This document shows positions 30,725-40,267 of a stretch of DNA of 64,000 nt, in pieces. The position numbers were made by a program, and so were the translations under genes. Within the stretch, counting starts at the first letter, position 1. Each line of letters begins with the position of its first letter. The notes under the pieces are model-generated. The model saw nothing but the letters and a program-made list of their open reading frames with translations, was not told the DNA's origin and ran no database searches. The stretch is from Stutzerimonas stutzeri KOS6. GTDB taxonomy: Bacteria; Pseudomonadota; Gammaproteobacteria; Pseudomonadales; Pseudomonadaceae. Location of the stretch: contig NZ_KK020676.1 in NCBI RefSeq assembly GCF_000307775.2, forward strand, positions 995,487 through 1,059,486, written 5' to 3'.

Positions 30725-32774
30725 CTATATCCAGTGGCTGGTCGAGCAGTCCATGTTGCAGGCAGCGCGCGAGCGGTCGCGCCTCTACGCCGGTCAGGCG
30801 CGGCTCTGGCAGCGGCCCTATGCCCTGGCGCGTCCGCGCGATGCCAGCGCCATCGGTTCGGTGTGGTTCACCGCTTACCCGGCGGCCATCATCACCCCCG
30901 AGGGCGGGACGGTGCTCGAAGCACTGGGTGACGATCGCCTGTGGAGCGCGCTCTCCGAGCTGGGTGTGCAGGGCATCCACAACGGCCCGATGAAGCGTTC
31001 CGGCGGCCTGTGCGGTCGCGAGTTCACGCCGACCATCGACGGCAACTTCGACCGCATCAGCTTCGATATCGACCCGAAGCTGGGCACCGAAGAGCAGATG
31101 CTCCGGCTCAGCCGCGTCGCCGCCGCACACAACGCCATCGTCATCGACGACATCGTCCCGGCGCACACCGGCAAGGGCGCCGACTTCCGCCTCGCGGAAA
31201 TGGCCTACGGCGATTACCCCGGGCTCTACCACATGGTCGAGATCCGCGAAGAGGACTGGGCGCTGTTGCCCGATGTGCCGCCAGGGCGCGATTCGGTCAA
31301 CCTCGAGCCGCCAGTGGTCGACCGCCTGCATGAAAAGCACTACATCGTCGGCCAGTTGCAGCGGGTGATCTTCTTCGAGCCCGGCATCAAGGACACCGAC
31401 TGGAGCGTCACCGGCGAAATCACCGGGGTCGACGGCAAGGTGCGGCGCTGGGTCTACCTGCACTATTTCAAGGAGGGCCAGCCATCGCTGAACTGGCTCG
31501 ATCCGACCTTCGCCGCCCAGCAGTTGATCATCGGCGATGCCCTGCATGCCATCGACGTCGCCGGCGCACGGGTGCTGCGCCTGGATGCCAACGGCTTCCT
31601 CGGTGTCGAGCGGCGCGCCGAGGGCACCGCCTGGTCCGAGGGCCATCCGCTGTCGGTCACCGGCAACCAGCTGCTGGCCGGCGCGATCCGCAAGGCCGGC
31701 GGTTTCAGCTTCCAGGAGCTGAACCTGACCATCGACGATATCGCCGCCATGTCGCACGGCGGCGCCGACCTGTCCTACGACTTCATCACCCGCCCGGCCT
31801 ATCACCATGCGCTGCTTACCGGTGACACCGAGTTCCTGCGCATGATGCTGCGTGAGGTGCACGCGTTCGGCATCGATCCGGCCTCGCTGATCCATGCGCT
31901 GCAGAACCACGACGAACTGACCCTGGAGCTGGTGCACTTCTGGACGCTGCATGCCTACGACCACTACCACTACAAGGGGCAGACCCTGCCCGGCGGGCAC
32001 CTGCGCGAGCTGATCCGCGAGGAGCTGTACGAACGGCTGACCGGCGAGCACGCGCCCTACAACCTCAAGTTCGTCACCAACGGTGTGGCCTGCACCACCG
32101 CCAGCGTGATCGCGGCGGCGCTGAACATCCGTGATCTGGACGCCATCGGCCCGGCCGAAGTCGAGCAGATCCAGCGCCTGCATATCCTGCTGGTAATGTT
32201 CAACGCCATGCAGCCCGGCGTGTTCGCCCTCTCCGGCTGGGACCTGGTCGGCGCCCTGCCGCTGCCGGCCGAGCAGGTCGAGCACCTGATGGGCGACGGC
32301 GATACCCGCTGGATCAACCGTGGCGGCTATGATCTGGCGGACCTGGCACCCGAGGCGTCCACGTCCGCTGAAGGTTTGCCGAAAGCCCGCGCCTTGTACG
32401 GCAGCCTGGTCGAGCAACTGCAGACCACAGGTTCGTTCGCCTGCCAGCTCAAGCGCATCCTCAGCGTGCGCCAGGCCTACGACATCGCCGCGAGCAAGCA
32501 GATCCTGATTGCCGATGTGCAGGCGCCGGGGCTGCTGGTCATGGTCCACGAACTGCCGGCCGGCAAAGGCGTGCAGATCACCGCGCTGAACTTCAGCGCC
32601 GAGACCATCAGCGAAACCGTCTGCCTGCCCGGCGTGGCGCCCGGCCCGGTGGTGGACATCATTCACGAGCGGGTCGAAGGCGACCTTACCGAGAACTGCG
32701 AGCTGGTGCTCAACCTTGATCCCTACGAAGGCCTGGCGCTGCGCGTGGTGAGTGCCGCGTCGCCGGTGATCTGA
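30705..32774 (+). CDS. treS: Trehalose synthase (maltose glucosylmutase), P. stutzeri type
   Basis: GH13-family enzyme that interconverts maltose and trehalose by intramolecular transglucosylation. The 689 residues match in length and sequence the trehalose synthase I recall from P. stutzeri, which differs from the more common TreS. GH13 catalytic residues are visible: nucleophile D294 (LRLDANGF), acid/base E338 (FSFQELNL) and D403 (QNHDEL). No TreS-fused maltokinase is present, and no other trehalose or glycogen gene is next to it. It overlaps the PepSY gene by 20 bases, so it may be co-transcribed with the receptor operon. Together with ehuBCDA it suggests compatible-solute metabolism. Confidence 0.88.
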   Translation: MSTPDDSYIQWLVEQSMLQAARERSRLYAGQARLWQRPYALARPRDASAIGSVWFTAYPAAIITPEGGTVLEALGDDRLWSALSELGVQGIHNGPMKRSGGLCGREFTPTIDGNFDRISFDIDPKLGTEEQMLRLSRVAAAHNAIVIDDIVPAHTGKGADFRLAEMAYGDYPGLYHMVEIREEDWALLPDVPPGRDSVNLEPPVVDRLHEKHYIVGQLQRVIFFEPGIKDTDWSVTGEITGVDGKVRRWVYLHYFKEGQPSLNWLDPTFAAQQLIIGDALHAIDVAGARVLRLDANGFLGVERRAEGTAWSEGHPLSVTGNQLLAGAIRKAGGFSFQELNLTIDDIAAMSHGGADLSYDFITRPAYHHALLTGDTEFLRMMLREVHAFGIDPASLIHALQNHDELTLELVHFWTLHAYDHYHYKGQTLPGGHLRELIREELYERLTGEHAPYNLKFVTNGVACTTASVIAAALNIRDLDAIGPAEVEQIQRLHILLVMFNAMQPGVFALSGWDLVGALPLPAEQVEHLMGDGDTRWINRGGYDLADLAPEASTSAEGLPKARALYGSLVEQLQTTGSFACQLKRILSVRQAYDIAASKQILIADVQAPGLLVMVHELPAGKGVQITALNFSAETISETVCLPGVAPGPVVDIIHERVEGDLTENCELVLNLDPYEGLALRVVSAASPVI

Positions 32775-32853
32775 GCGGCCTCTTCGCGAGCGCCGGGCAG
32801 GCGGCTATAGTGCGCGCCGGCCCGGGGCTCGTCCTCGCCTTCGAGGACTTCGC

Positions 32854-33468
32854 GTGTCGTTCACCCCGCTTCTTCGCCGCCTCTGTCTGCTGCTCGCATG
32901 TATGGCATGGGCCGGCACTCCGGCTTCGGCACAGACCACCTGCCTGCCCGGCCAGCAACCGATCTGCCTGAGTGGCAGCTGCCTTTGCGTGCCCGGCTCG
33001 GCCACCGATACCCAGGCCGTGTACGGCCGCCTGCAGCGCATGGCCGCGCTGGCGCTGCAGAACTGGATTCAGCAATCGCGGGATCGTCTGGTGGCCGGCG
33101 GCGTCGCGCCGCTGCCGCTGCATGTCCGCTCGCAGCTCGAACCGTATTTCGAGCTGGCCGTGCTGGAGAGCGCGCACTACCGCGTCGGCGACGAGGTGGC
33201 GCTGAATGCCGGCAACACCCTGCTGCGCAACCCGGACGTCAACGCCGTTACCCTGATCGACGTCATCGTCTTCCGGCACGAGCGCGATGCGCAGGACAAC
33301 GTCGCGCTCTGGGCTCACGAGCTCAAGCACGTCGAGCAGTACCAGGAATGGGGCGTCGCCGAATTCGCCCGGCGCTACACGCACGACTTCCTTGCCGTGG
33401 AACGCCCGGCCTATGCGTTGGAGCGCGAGGTGGAGAAGGCGTTACAGCTCGCGGATGAGCAGCGCTGA
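32854..33468 (+). CDS. Secreted DUF4157-like protein with HExxH motif
   Basis: A 204-residue protein with a Sec signal peptide (about 1-26, GTPASA-QTT) and a Cys-rich segment just after it (CLPGQQPICLSGSCLCV, 4 Cys). Near residue 160 is WAHELKHVEQYQEWG, a zinc-metalloprotease-type HExxH. This resembles the DUF4157 fold. The motif and DVNAVTLIDVIVFRHERD region suggest a stand-alone metallopeptidase-like protein in the periplasm or outside. The substrate is unknown. The start is GTG 32854 with GAGGA upstream. It follows treS by 79 nt. Confidence 0.72.
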   Translation: MSFTPLLRRLCLLLACMAWAGTPASAQTTCLPGQQPICLSGSCLCVPGSATDTQAVYGRLQRMAALALQNWIQQSRDRLVAGGVAPLPLHVRSQLEPYFELAVLESAHYRVGDEVALNAGNTLLRNPDVNAVTLIDVIVFRHERDAQDNVALWAHELKHVEQYQEWGVAEFARRYTHDFLAVERPAYALEREVEKALQLADEQR

Positions 33469-33499
33469 GCGGGTGCTGCCGGTGCGGTTGGTGCAAATT

Positions 33500-33521
33500 G
33501 GTGGGCTGAAGCCCACCCTAT
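33500..33521 (-). repeat. REP-like palindromic element, copy 1
   Basis: Palindrome GGTGGGCT / AGCCCACC around GA, followed by CTAT. It is the reverse complement of copy 2 apart from one end base. Confidence 0.85.
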
Positions 33522-33736
33522 GTATGGACTCGCCCCCACCTGTCAACCTTCTGCTCTTTGAACACCGCAACCCGGTTGCATCTATTTATCAGGCCTGTTC
33601 GAGGAAGCCTCGTCGGGCTTCTGGCCAACATCAGTTCAGCTCGCGGTATGCCCATTACGTAGAGGCTTCAAGAGCCGGTAGGGTGGCAGGCATCGTTCCG
33701 CGACGGTCTGACCTGGGGTCAATGTTCTTCAGCGAT

Positions 33737-33758
33737 GTAGGGTGGGCTTCAGCCCACC
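33737..33758 (+). repeat. REP-like palindromic element, copy 2
   Basis: Same 22-base unit in + orientation: GTAG overlapping the arm GGTGGGCT, spacer TC, arm AGCCCACC. With copy 1 it forms an inverted pair about 215 bases apart. Confidence 0.85.
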
Positions 33759-33776
33759 AATAACGCCAGCCGGAAA

Positions 33777-33800
33777 CCAAAAAACCCCGCCGAGGCGGGG
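33777..33800 (-). terminator. Rho-independent terminator of metNIQ
   Basis: Stem CCCCGCC / GGCGGGG (33785-33791, 33794-33800). Read on the - strand it is followed by TTTTTT. It lies 27 nt after the metQ stop. Confidence 0.9.
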
Positions 33801-33827
33801 CTTCTGTCGCAGGTTGCGCGGCCAGGC

Positions 33828-34601
33828 TCAGAAAGCCGGGACCACGGCGCCCTTGTATTTTTCCTCGATGAACTGGCGCACTTGTTCGCTGTGCAGCGCG
33901 GCAGCCAGTTTCTGCATGGCGTCGCTGTCCTTGTTGTCCGCACGGGCGACGAGGATGTTGACGTAGGGCGAGTCGCTGCCTTCGATCACCAGCGCGTCCT
34001 CGGTAGGATTGAGCTTGGCTTCCAGCGCGTAGTTGGTGTTGATCAGCGCCAGGTCGACCTGGGTCAGCACGCGCGGCAGGGTCGCGGCTTCCAGTTCGCG
34101 GATCTTGATGCGCTTGGGATTCTCGGCGATGTCCTTGACGGTGGCGGTGATGCCGGCGCCGTCCTTGAGGCTGATCACGCCGGCCTTGGCCAGCAACAGC
34201 AGGGCGCGGCCGCCGTTGGTGGCGTCGTTGGGGATGACCACGGTGGCGCCGTCGGGCAATTCGTCCAGCGATTTGACCTTGCTCGAGTAGGCGCCGAAGG
34301 GCTCGATGTGCACGCCGGCCACGCTGACCAGCTCGGTGCCCTTGCCCTTGTTGAACTCGTCCAGGTACGGCTGGTGCTGGAAGAAGTTGGCGTCCAGGCG
34401 CTTCTCGGCAACCTGAATGTTCGGCTGCACGTAGTCGGTGAAGACCTTCACGTTCAGCTCGACGCCCTGCTCGGCCAGCTGCGGCTTGACGAACTCCAGC
34501 AGCTCGGCATGCGGCACGGCGGTGGCAGCGACGGTCAGGGTTTCGGCGGCCTGGGCGGAAAATGCCGCGACGGCGGCCAGGGCGGCAATCAGTTTCTTCA
34601 T
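33828..34601 (-). CDS. metQ: Methionine-binding periplasmic protein MetQ (NlpA family)
   Basis: Solute-binding protein of the D/L-methionine importer, 257 residues. A Sec signal peptide ends near residue 18 (FSAQA-AET). There is no lipobox Cys, so it is soluble rather than a lipoprotein. TATAVPHAELLEFVKPQL-like N-terminal sequence, DANFFQHQPYLDEFN and VIPNDATNGGRALLLL are hallmarks of the MetQ/NlpA family. It lies 58 nt after metI on the same strand. Ligand is inferred from the family; the PA5503-5505 position fits. Confidence 0.92.
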   Translation of the reverse strand: MKKLIAALAAVAAFSAQAAETLTVAATAVPHAELLEFVKPQLAEQGVELNVKVFTDYVQPNIQVAEKRLDANFFQHQPYLDEFNKGKGTELVSVAGVHIEPFGAYSSKVKSLDELPDGATVVIPNDATNGGRALLLLAKAGVISLKDGAGITATVKDIAENPKRIKIRELEAATLPRVLTQVDLALINTNYALEAKLNPTEDALVIEGSDSPYVNILVARADNKDSDAMQKLAAALHSEQVRQFIEEKYKGAVVPAF

Positions 34602-34659
34602 CGTTCGGTTCCTTCGTGAATTGAGCGGGAGGCGAAGGCTCGTTCGCCCTCGTTGCGGT

Positions 34660-35337
34660 TCATTTGCGCGAAAAATGGGTGACCAGCCGGTCGCCGACGC
34701 TCTGCAGCACCTGCACCAGCACCAGCAGCAGGACCACGGTGACCACCATCACGTCGGTCTGGAAGCGCTGGTAACCGAAGCGGATGGCCAGGTCGCCGAG
34801 GCCGCCGGCACCCACCACACCGGCCATCGCGGTGTAGGACACCAGGGTGATGGCGGTGACGGTAATGGCGGCGATGATGCCCGGGCGCGCCTCGGGCAGC
34901 AATGCGCTGAAGATGATCTGCCGCGTCGTCGCGCCCATCGCCTGGGTCGCCTCGATGATGCCGCGATCCACCTCGCGCAGCGCGGTTTCCACCAGGCGCG
35001 CGAAGAACGGCGCGGCGCCCACCACCAGTGGCGGAATGGCACCGGCGACGCCCAGCGAGGTGCCGGTGATCAGCACGGTGAACGGGATCATCACGATCAG
35101 CAGGATGATGAACGGCAGCGAGCGCAGCACGTTGACCACGAGCGACAGCACGGCATACAGCGGGCCGTTCTCGAACAGCTGGCGCGGGCCGCTGAGAAAC
35201 AGCAGCACGCCCAGCGGCAGGCCGAGCAGGATGGTGAACAGCAGCGAGCCGCCGAGCATCAGCAGCGTGTCGAGCGTGGCCAGCCAGATCTCGTACCAGT
35301 CGACGTTCGTAAACAAAGAGCCGAACAAGGGTTCCAT
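34660..35337 (-). CDS. metI: Methionine ABC transporter permease MetI
   Basis: Inner-membrane permease, 225 residues with about five hydrophobic helices. The ATPase-contact loop is EATQAMGATTRQIIFSALLPEA. The start codon overlaps the metN stop as TGATG, which couples translation. Confidence 0.94.
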   Translation of the reverse strand: MEPLFGSLFTNVDWYEIWLATLDTLLMLGGSLLFTILLGLPLGVLLFLSGPRQLFENGPLYAVLSLVVNVLRSLPFIILLIVMIPFTVLITGTSLGVAGAIPPLVVGAAPFFARLVETALREVDRGIIEATQAMGATTRQIIFSALLPEARPGIIAAITVTAITLVSYTAMAGVVGAGGLGDLAIRFGYQRFQTDVMVVTVVLLLVLVQVLQSVGDRLVTHFSRK

Positions 35338-36344
35338 CAGCGCAGCACCTCCACATGCACGTCGGCCGCCTGCAGGCGGGCCATTGCCGCGTCCATGTCG
35401 CCGCCGATCAGCGACAGCGTGAGCTGGCCGTAGGGTGTGTCCTTGATACGGTCGATGCGACCCGAAAGGATGCTGTAGTCGACGCCGCTCTCGCGGGCGA
35501 CGGTGCCCAGCAGCGGCTTGTAGGTGGCATCGCCCTGGAAGGTCAGGCGCAGGATGCGGCCCGGCACGTGGGCGAAATCGTCGTGCAGCTCGCTTTCGTC
35601 CATGGCTTCGTCTTCCAGCACGAAGCGCTGGGTGGTCGGGTGCCTGGGGTGCAGGAATACCTCGGTGACCGGTCCCTGCTCGACGATGGCACCGGCGTCC
35701 ATCACCGCGACGCGATCGCAGACGCGGCGTATCACATCCATCTCGTGAGTGATCAGCACGATGGTCAGCTTCAGTTCGCGGTTGATCTCCGCCAGCAGCT
35801 GCAGCACCGATGCCGTGGTTTGCGGATCGAGCGCGCTGGTGGCCTCGTCACAGAGCAGGATGCTTGGTTCGGTGGCCAGGGCCCGGGCGATGCCGACGCG
35901 CTGCTTCTGGCCGCCGGAAAGCTGTGCCGGGTACTTGCGCGCGTGATCCTGCAAGCCGACGCGCTCGAGCAGGGCGGCGACCCGTCCGTCGATTTCGTTG
36001 CGCGAGTGATTGCCGGCCAGGCGCAGCGGCATGGCGACGTTGTCCGCCACGGTCTTGGACATCAGCAGGTTGAAGTGCTGGAAGATCATGCCGACGCGCT
36101 GGCGAAAGCGCCGCAGGCCGTCGGCATCCAGCGCGGTGACATCCTCGCCATTGACCAGGATGCGCCCGCCGGAGGGTTCCTCGAGGCGGTTGATCAGGCG
36201 CAGCAGCGTGCTCTTGCCGGCGCCGGAGTGGCCGATCAGGCCGAACACCTCGCCGGAGGCGATCTCCAGCTGGGTCGGCTGCAGGGCAGGGACGTCTCTG
36301 CCGCCGGTCCGATAGGTTTTGTGGACTTGATGGAATTCGATCAC
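35337..36344 (-). CDS. metN: Methionine ABC transporter ATP-binding protein MetN
   Basis: ATPase of the importer, 335 residues. Walker [10 protein letters not shown] is at 38-46, the Q-loop follows at MIFQHFNLL, then signature LSGGQKQR and Walker [12 protein letters not shown]. The C-terminal NIL/ACT-like domain (about 260-335) binds methionine and inhibits transport (trans-inhibition). I chose GTG 36344 ([11 protein letters not shown]) with AAGG upstream. Earlier codons add unrelated residues. It is divergent from katE. Confidence 0.94.
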   Translation of the reverse strand: MIEFHQVHKTYRTGGRDVPALQPTQLEIASGEVFGLIGHSGAGKSTLLRLINRLEEPSGGRILVNGEDVTALDADGLRRFRQRVGMIFQHFNLLMSKTVADNVAMPLRLAGNHSRNEIDGRVAALLERVGLQDHARKYPAQLSGGQKQRVGIARALATEPSILLCDEATSALDPQTTASVLQLLAEINRELKLTIVLITHEMDVIRRVCDRVAVMDAGAIVEQGPVTEVFLHPRHPTTQRFVLEDEAMDESELHDDFAHVPGRILRLTFQGDATYKPLLGTVARESGVDYSILSGRIDRIKDTPYGQLTLSLIGGDMDAAMARLQAADVHVEVLR

Positions 36345-36609
36345 GGGCGAACCTTGTGGGTGCGACGTTGCTTGCCGGGATAATCGGCGAAAGCCCGACA
36401 TTCTACCCGTTTGGCCCCGGGGTCGCTCGCCCGCACTGTTTCGATTGGCTGAATATATCGCCGTCATAGGCAATGCAAATCGTCGCAGGCGGCAACCTTG
36501 CGGGGGTTGCGGCGGTCACTAACCGGTACGCCGTGAATCGATCACGCATCAGGTTCCGCTCGCGGTCCGATCGTTCGCGGTCCAGCTCACCCGCTAACCG
36601 AGGCCCATC

Positions 36610-38745
36610 ATGACGGACAAGACCCCCAAACAGAGCGAGCTCGCCGGCACCGATACCGTCGATCGCGCGAACCATAGCGCCAAGCTCGACCAGCTGGAGA
36701 CGTTTCGTAGCGACGCCACCGGCGAGGCGCTGCGGACCAATCAGGGCGTGAAGATCGCCGACAACCAGAACACCCTCAAGGCCGGTGACCGTGGCCCCTC
36801 GCTGCTCGAAGACTTCATCATGCGCGAGAAGATCACCCACTTCGACCACGAGCGCATTCCCGAACGCATCGTGCATGCCCGCGGTGCAGCGGCGCATGGC
36901 GTGTTCGTCAGTTATGACGACCACAGCGCGTTGACCAAGGCCTCGTTTCTCGCCGCCGAAGGCAAGGAGACGCCGGTCTTCGTGCGCTTCTCCACCGTGC
37001 AGGGCTCGCGCGGCTCGGCCGATACGGTGCGCGATGTCCGTGGCTTCGCCACCAAGTTCTACACCGACGAGGGCAACTTCGACCTGGTGGGCAACAACAT
37101 GCCGGTGTTCTTCATCCAGGATGCGATCAAGTTCCCGGACTTCGTCCACGCGGTCAAACCCGAGCCGCACAACGAGATCCCGCAGGCGCAGTCGGCCCAC
37201 GACAGCTTCTGGGACTTCGTTTCGCTGACCCCGGAATCGGCGCACATGGTGCTCTGGACCATGTCCGACCGTGCCCTGCCGCGCAGCTACCGGGCGATGG
37301 AAGGCTTCGGCGTGCACACCTTCCGCCTGATCAATGCCGAGGGCGTCAGCCGCTTCGTCAAGTTCCACTGGAAGCCGGTCGCCGGCGCGTTTTCGCTGGT
37401 CTGGGACGAGACGCTGAAGATCGCCGGCAAGGACCCGGACTTCAACCGTCGCGACATGTGGGAATCCATCGAGATGGGCGACTACTTCGAGTGGGAACTG
37501 GGCGTGCAGGTGGTCGAGGAGGCCGACGAGCACAAGTTCGACTTCGACTTGCTCGACCCGACCAAGATCATCCCCGAGGAGCTGGTGCCGGTGCAGAAGC
37601 TCGGCAAGATGACCCTCAACCGCAATCCGGACAACTTCTTCGCCGAGACCGAGCAGGCGGCCTTCCACATCGGCCACATCGTGCCGGGCATCGACTTCAC
37701 CAACGACCCGCTGCTGCAGGGCCGGCTGTTCTCCTACACCGACACCCAGCTGTTGCGCCTGGGCGGTCCGAACTTCCACGAGATCCCGATCAACCGTCCG
37801 CTGTGTCCGTTTCACAACAACCAGCGCGATGCCTTTCATCGCCAGACGATCCACAAGGGCCGCGCCAACTACGAGCCCAATTCCGTCGACGCCGGCTGGC
37901 CCAAGGAAACCCCGCCGGCCGCCAAGGGCGGCGGCTTCGAGAGCTACCCCGAGCGCGTCGAGGGCCACAAGATCCGCAACCGCAGCGAATCCTTCGGCGA
38001 CCACTTCTCCCAGGCCACGCTGTTCTGGAACAGCATGAGCGCGCCGGAGAAGGAGCACATCATCGGCGCCTACACCTTCGAGCTGGGCAAGGTCGAACGG
38101 ATGTTCATCCGCGAGCGCCAGGTCAACGAGATCCTCGCCAACATCGACCTGGAGCTGGCCCGTCGTGTAGCCGAGAACCTTGGCCTGCCGGCACCGAGCG
38201 CGCCGACGGTGGCGCCGAAGACGCCGACGCCGCAGAACTCGCCGGCGTTGAGCCTGATGAATCACGTGCCGGGCAATATCAAGTCGCGCAAGGTCGCCAT
38301 CCTGGTGGCGAACGGCGTCGATGGCGCGGCGATCGATGCGTTCAAGGCCAAGCTGGCCGAGCACGGCGCGCTGGCCAAGATCATCGGCCCGTCGCCGGCT
38401 CCGGTGAAGACTGGCGACGGGCAGATGCTGCCGGTCGATGCCGCGATGGATGGCATGCCATCGGTGATGTTCGACGCGATCTTCATTCCCGGCGGCGAGC
38501 AGGCGGCTGCGGCGATGACCAAGTCCGGCGAGGCCAAGCATTACGTGCTGGAAGCCTACAAGCACCTCAAGCCCATCGTCGTGCTCGGCGCAGCCCGTCC
38601 GCTGCTGGCGTCACTTGCACTGCAGGCTGATGCCGGGCTGCTGGAAGGTGACGATGTGGACGGCGTGTTCGGCAACTTCGCTCAAGCACTCGGCCAGCAT
38701 CGGGTCTGGGCGCGCGAGGCAGCGGCGGAGGCGGTCCCGGCGTAG
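36610..38745 (+). CDS. katE: Large-subunit monofunctional catalase (HPII type)
   Basis: Haem catalase that destroys hydrogen peroxide, usually RpoS-dependent and cytoplasmic. The 711 residues have a catalase core with distal H89 ([10 protein letters not shown]), N162 ([11 protein letters not shown]) and proximal haem ligand Y376 (RLFSYTDTQ). H353 occupies the place of the E. coli HPII histidine that cross-links to the proximal Tyr. A C-terminal DJ-1/GATase-like domain (about 560-705) confirms clade II. The stop codon TAG lies inside a REP-like GTAGGGTGG unit. It stands between met and znu genes and was probably inserted there. Confidence 0.96.
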   Translation: MTDKTPKQSELAGTDTVDRANHSAKLDQLETFRSDATGEALRTNQGVKIADNQNTLKAGDRGPSLLEDFIMREKITHFDHERIPERIVHARGAAAHGVFVSYDDHSALTKASFLAAEGKETPVFVRFSTVQGSRGSADTVRDVRGFATKFYTDEGNFDLVGNNMPVFFIQDAIKFPDFVHAVKPEPHNEIPQAQSAHDSFWDFVSLTPESAHMVLWTMSDRALPRSYRAMEGFGVHTFRLINAEGVSRFVKFHWKPVAGAFSLVWDETLKIAGKDPDFNRRDMWESIEMGDYFEWELGVQVVEEADEHKFDFDLLDPTKIIPEELVPVQKLGKMTLNRNPDNFFAETEQAAFHIGHIVPGIDFTNDPLLQGRLFSYTDTQLLRLGGPNFHEIPINRPLCPFHNNQRDAFHRQTIHKGRANYEPNSVDAGWPKETPPAAKGGGFESYPERVEGHKIRNRSESFGDHFSQATLFWNSMSAPEKEHIIGAYTFELGKVERMFIRERQVNEILANIDLELARRVAENLGLPAPSAPTVAPKTPTPQNSPALSLMNHVPGNIKSRKVAILVANGVDGAAIDAFKAKLAEHGALAKIIGPSPAPVKTGDGQMLPVDAAMDGMPSVMFDAIFIPGGEQAAAAMTKSGEAKHYVLEAYKHLKPIVVLGAARPLLASLALQADAGLLEGDDVDGVFGNFAQALGQHRVWAREAAAEAVPA

Positions 38746-38780
38746 GGTGGCCGTAGGGTGGATGGCCGAGACGCCATCCA
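38742..38780. repeat. REP-like repeat cluster after katE, part a
   Basis: Two copies of GTAGGGTGG (38742-38750 and 38753-38761), the second entering an 8-bp hairpin TGGATGGC / GCCATCCA (38759-38766, 38773-38780). The first copy contains the katE stop codon. Confidence 0.75.
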
Positions 38781-38818
38781 CGCGGTGCCAGGCACGTCGC
38801 ATGGCGTGGCGCACCAGT

Positions 38819-38840
38819 GGTGCGCTGAAGCCCACCCTAC
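38819..38840 (-). repeat. REP-like element, copy 3
   Basis: The 22-base unit in - orientation with one arm base changed (GGTGCGCT ... AGCCCACC, then CTAC). Confidence 0.8.
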
Positions 38841-38885
38841 GGGTGCAATCGAGTCGCATCCGGCGCGGTTGTGCGGCCCTCAACC

Positions 38886-38905
38886 GTAGGGGGCTTTAGC
38901 CCACC
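38886..38905 (+). repeat. REP-like element, copy 4
   Basis: GTAG, degenerate left arm GGGGCTTT, right arm AGCCCACC. It lies 64 nt after copy 3, in opposite orientation, between katE and the convergent YgjP-like gene. Confidence 0.75.
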
Positions 38906-38972
38906 GTGGCGCGGTTTGCTGCCTGATCGCAGGGTCCAGCCTCGAATGTGGGCTCCGCTTGCCGGCTCGACG

Positions 38973-39470
38973 TCAGTTGCCCTGTAGCTCCCGCCAATGC
39001 AGAAACAGGCGCAGGTCGAACTCGATCTGCCCATAGCCGGGCAGCATGTGCTCGCACAGCTTGTAGAAGGCACGGTTGTGCTCGCTCTCGCGCAGGTGAG
39101 CGAGCTCGTGTACCACGATCATCTGCAGGAATTCCGGTGCCGCCTCGCGGAACAGCGCGGCGACGCGGATTTCCTTCTTCGCCTTGAGCTTGCCACCCTG
39201 CACCCGTGATACCGCGGTATGCAGGCCGAGGGCGCGGTGGGTCAGGTCCAAGCGATTGTCATAGAGCACCTTGTCGATCGGCGGCGTGCTTTTCAGGTAC
39301 TCCTGCTTGAGCGCCTGCACGTGGCCGTACAGGGCCTTGTCGCTCTGCACCTCATGACGGCCGGGATAGCGGCGCTGCAGGTAATCGCCAAGACGGTCCT
39401 CTGCAATCAGCTGGCGCACCTGGGTCAGCAATGGCTCGGGGTAGCCGCGCAGGTACTTGAGATCGGTCAC
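38973..39470 (-). CDS. YgjP-like (M48/DUF45) metallopeptidase-domain protein
   Basis: A 165-residue soluble protein with a zinc motif HELAHLRESEHNRAFY, that is HExxH followed by a downstream His of the YgjP/WLM family. Its catalytic role is unproven. The start is GTG 39470, three bases after the znuB stop, so it is the last gene of the zur-znuC-znuB operon. This linkage matches PA5502 in P. aeruginosa and suggests a role tied to zinc supply. Confidence 0.82.
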   Translation of the reverse strand: MTDLKYLRGYPEPLLTQVRQLIAEDRLGDYLQRRYPGRHEVQSDKALYGHVQALKQEYLKSTPPIDKVLYDNRLDLTHRALGLHTAVSRVQGGKLKAKKEIRVAALFREAAPEFLQMIVVHELAHLRESEHNRAFYKLCEHMLPGYGQIEFDLRLFLHWRELQGN

Positions 39471-39473
39471 AGC

Positions 39474-40259
39474 TCAGGTCCTGCGAGGCCAGGCGAAGCT
39501 GAGCAGGAACAGCGCGGCGGCGCTGACCACGATGGAAGGCCCGGCCGGGGTGTCCTTGAACCAGGACAGCGTCAGCCCCAGGCACACCGCGACGATGCCC
39601 AACAGGCTTGCGCCAAAGGCCATCTGCTCCGGCGTGCGCGCATGGCGCTGCGCGGCAGCGGCGGGAATGATCAGCAGCGAGGTGATCAGCAGCACACCGA
39701 CGATCTTCATCGCCACGGCGATCACCACGGCGATCAGCAGCATCAGCGCCAGGCGGATCGCCGCCACCGGCAGCCCTTCGACCCTGGCCAGTTCCTCATG
39801 CACGGTGATTGCCAGCAGCGGTCGCCACAGCGGAATCAGCATCAGCAGGACCAGTGCACTGCCCCCGATGATCCAGGCCAGATCGCCCGTTCCCACCGCC
39901 AGCAGATCGCCGAACAGGTAGCCCATCAGGTCGATGCGCACGTCCTGCATGAAGCTCAGTGACACCAGGCCCAGCGACAGCGTGCTGTGCGCGAGGATGC
40001 CGAGCAGGGTGTCCGAGGCCAGCGGCTGGCGCTGCTGCAGCGTGACCAGCAGCAAGGCGAGCAGCACGCAGCCGACGGTCACCGCCAGGGTCAGGTTGAC
40101 GTCGAGCATCAGCCCGAGGGCGACGCCGAACAGCGCGGCGTGGGAGAGGGTGTCGCCGAAATAGGCCATGCGCCGCCAGACGACGAAGGAACCGAGCGGG
40201 CCGGCGACCAGGGCCAGGGCGAGGCCGGCGAGCAGCGCGTTGAGAAGGAAATCGGGCAT
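39474..40259 (-). CDS. znuB: Zinc ABC transporter permease ZnuB
   Basis: Inner-membrane permease of the high-affinity zinc importer (ABC-3 family), 261 residues and mostly hydrophobic helices. RRMAYFGDTLSHAALFGVALG is the family signature near the N-terminus. It lies eight bases after znuC. Confidence 0.94.
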   Translation of the reverse strand: MPDFLLNALLAGLALALVAGPLGSFVVWRRMAYFGDTLSHAALFGVALGLMLDVNLTLAVTVGCVLLALLLVTLQQRQPLASDTLLGILAHSTLSLGLVSLSFMQDVRIDLMGYLFGDLLAVGTGDLAWIIGGSALVLLMLIPLWRPLLAITVHEELARVEGLPVAAIRLALMLLIAVVIAVAMKIVGVLLITSLLIIPAAAAQRHARTPEQMAFGASLLGIVAVCLGLTLSWFKDTPAGPSIVVSAAALFLLSFAWPRRT

Positions 40260-40267
40260 TGCGCGGG

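Larger units (their letters stand above)
33469..33827. other. Gene-free region with REP-like repeats
   Basis: 359 bases with no gene I can support. It holds two inverted copies of the REP-like element (33500-33521 and 33737-33758), a further partial copy GTAGGGTGG at 33678-33686, and the metQ terminator. The stretch between the repeats is less GC-rich than the surrounding genes and may be decayed DNA. Confidence 0.7.

Noticed and set aside
30489-32666. 725-residue open frame opposite treS
   Set aside because: Shadow of the trehalose synthase gene.
33522-33736. Possible remnant transposase between REP-like copies 1 and 2
   Set aside because: Translations in all frames show no recognisable transposase motif; kept only as gene-free sequence.
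36345-36609. SAM or other methionine riboswitch upstream of metN
   Set aside because: No conserved S-box-type helices or core could be recognised, and pseudomonads usually lack them here.
36403-38565. 720-residue open frame opposite katE
   Set aside because: Shadow of the catalase gene.
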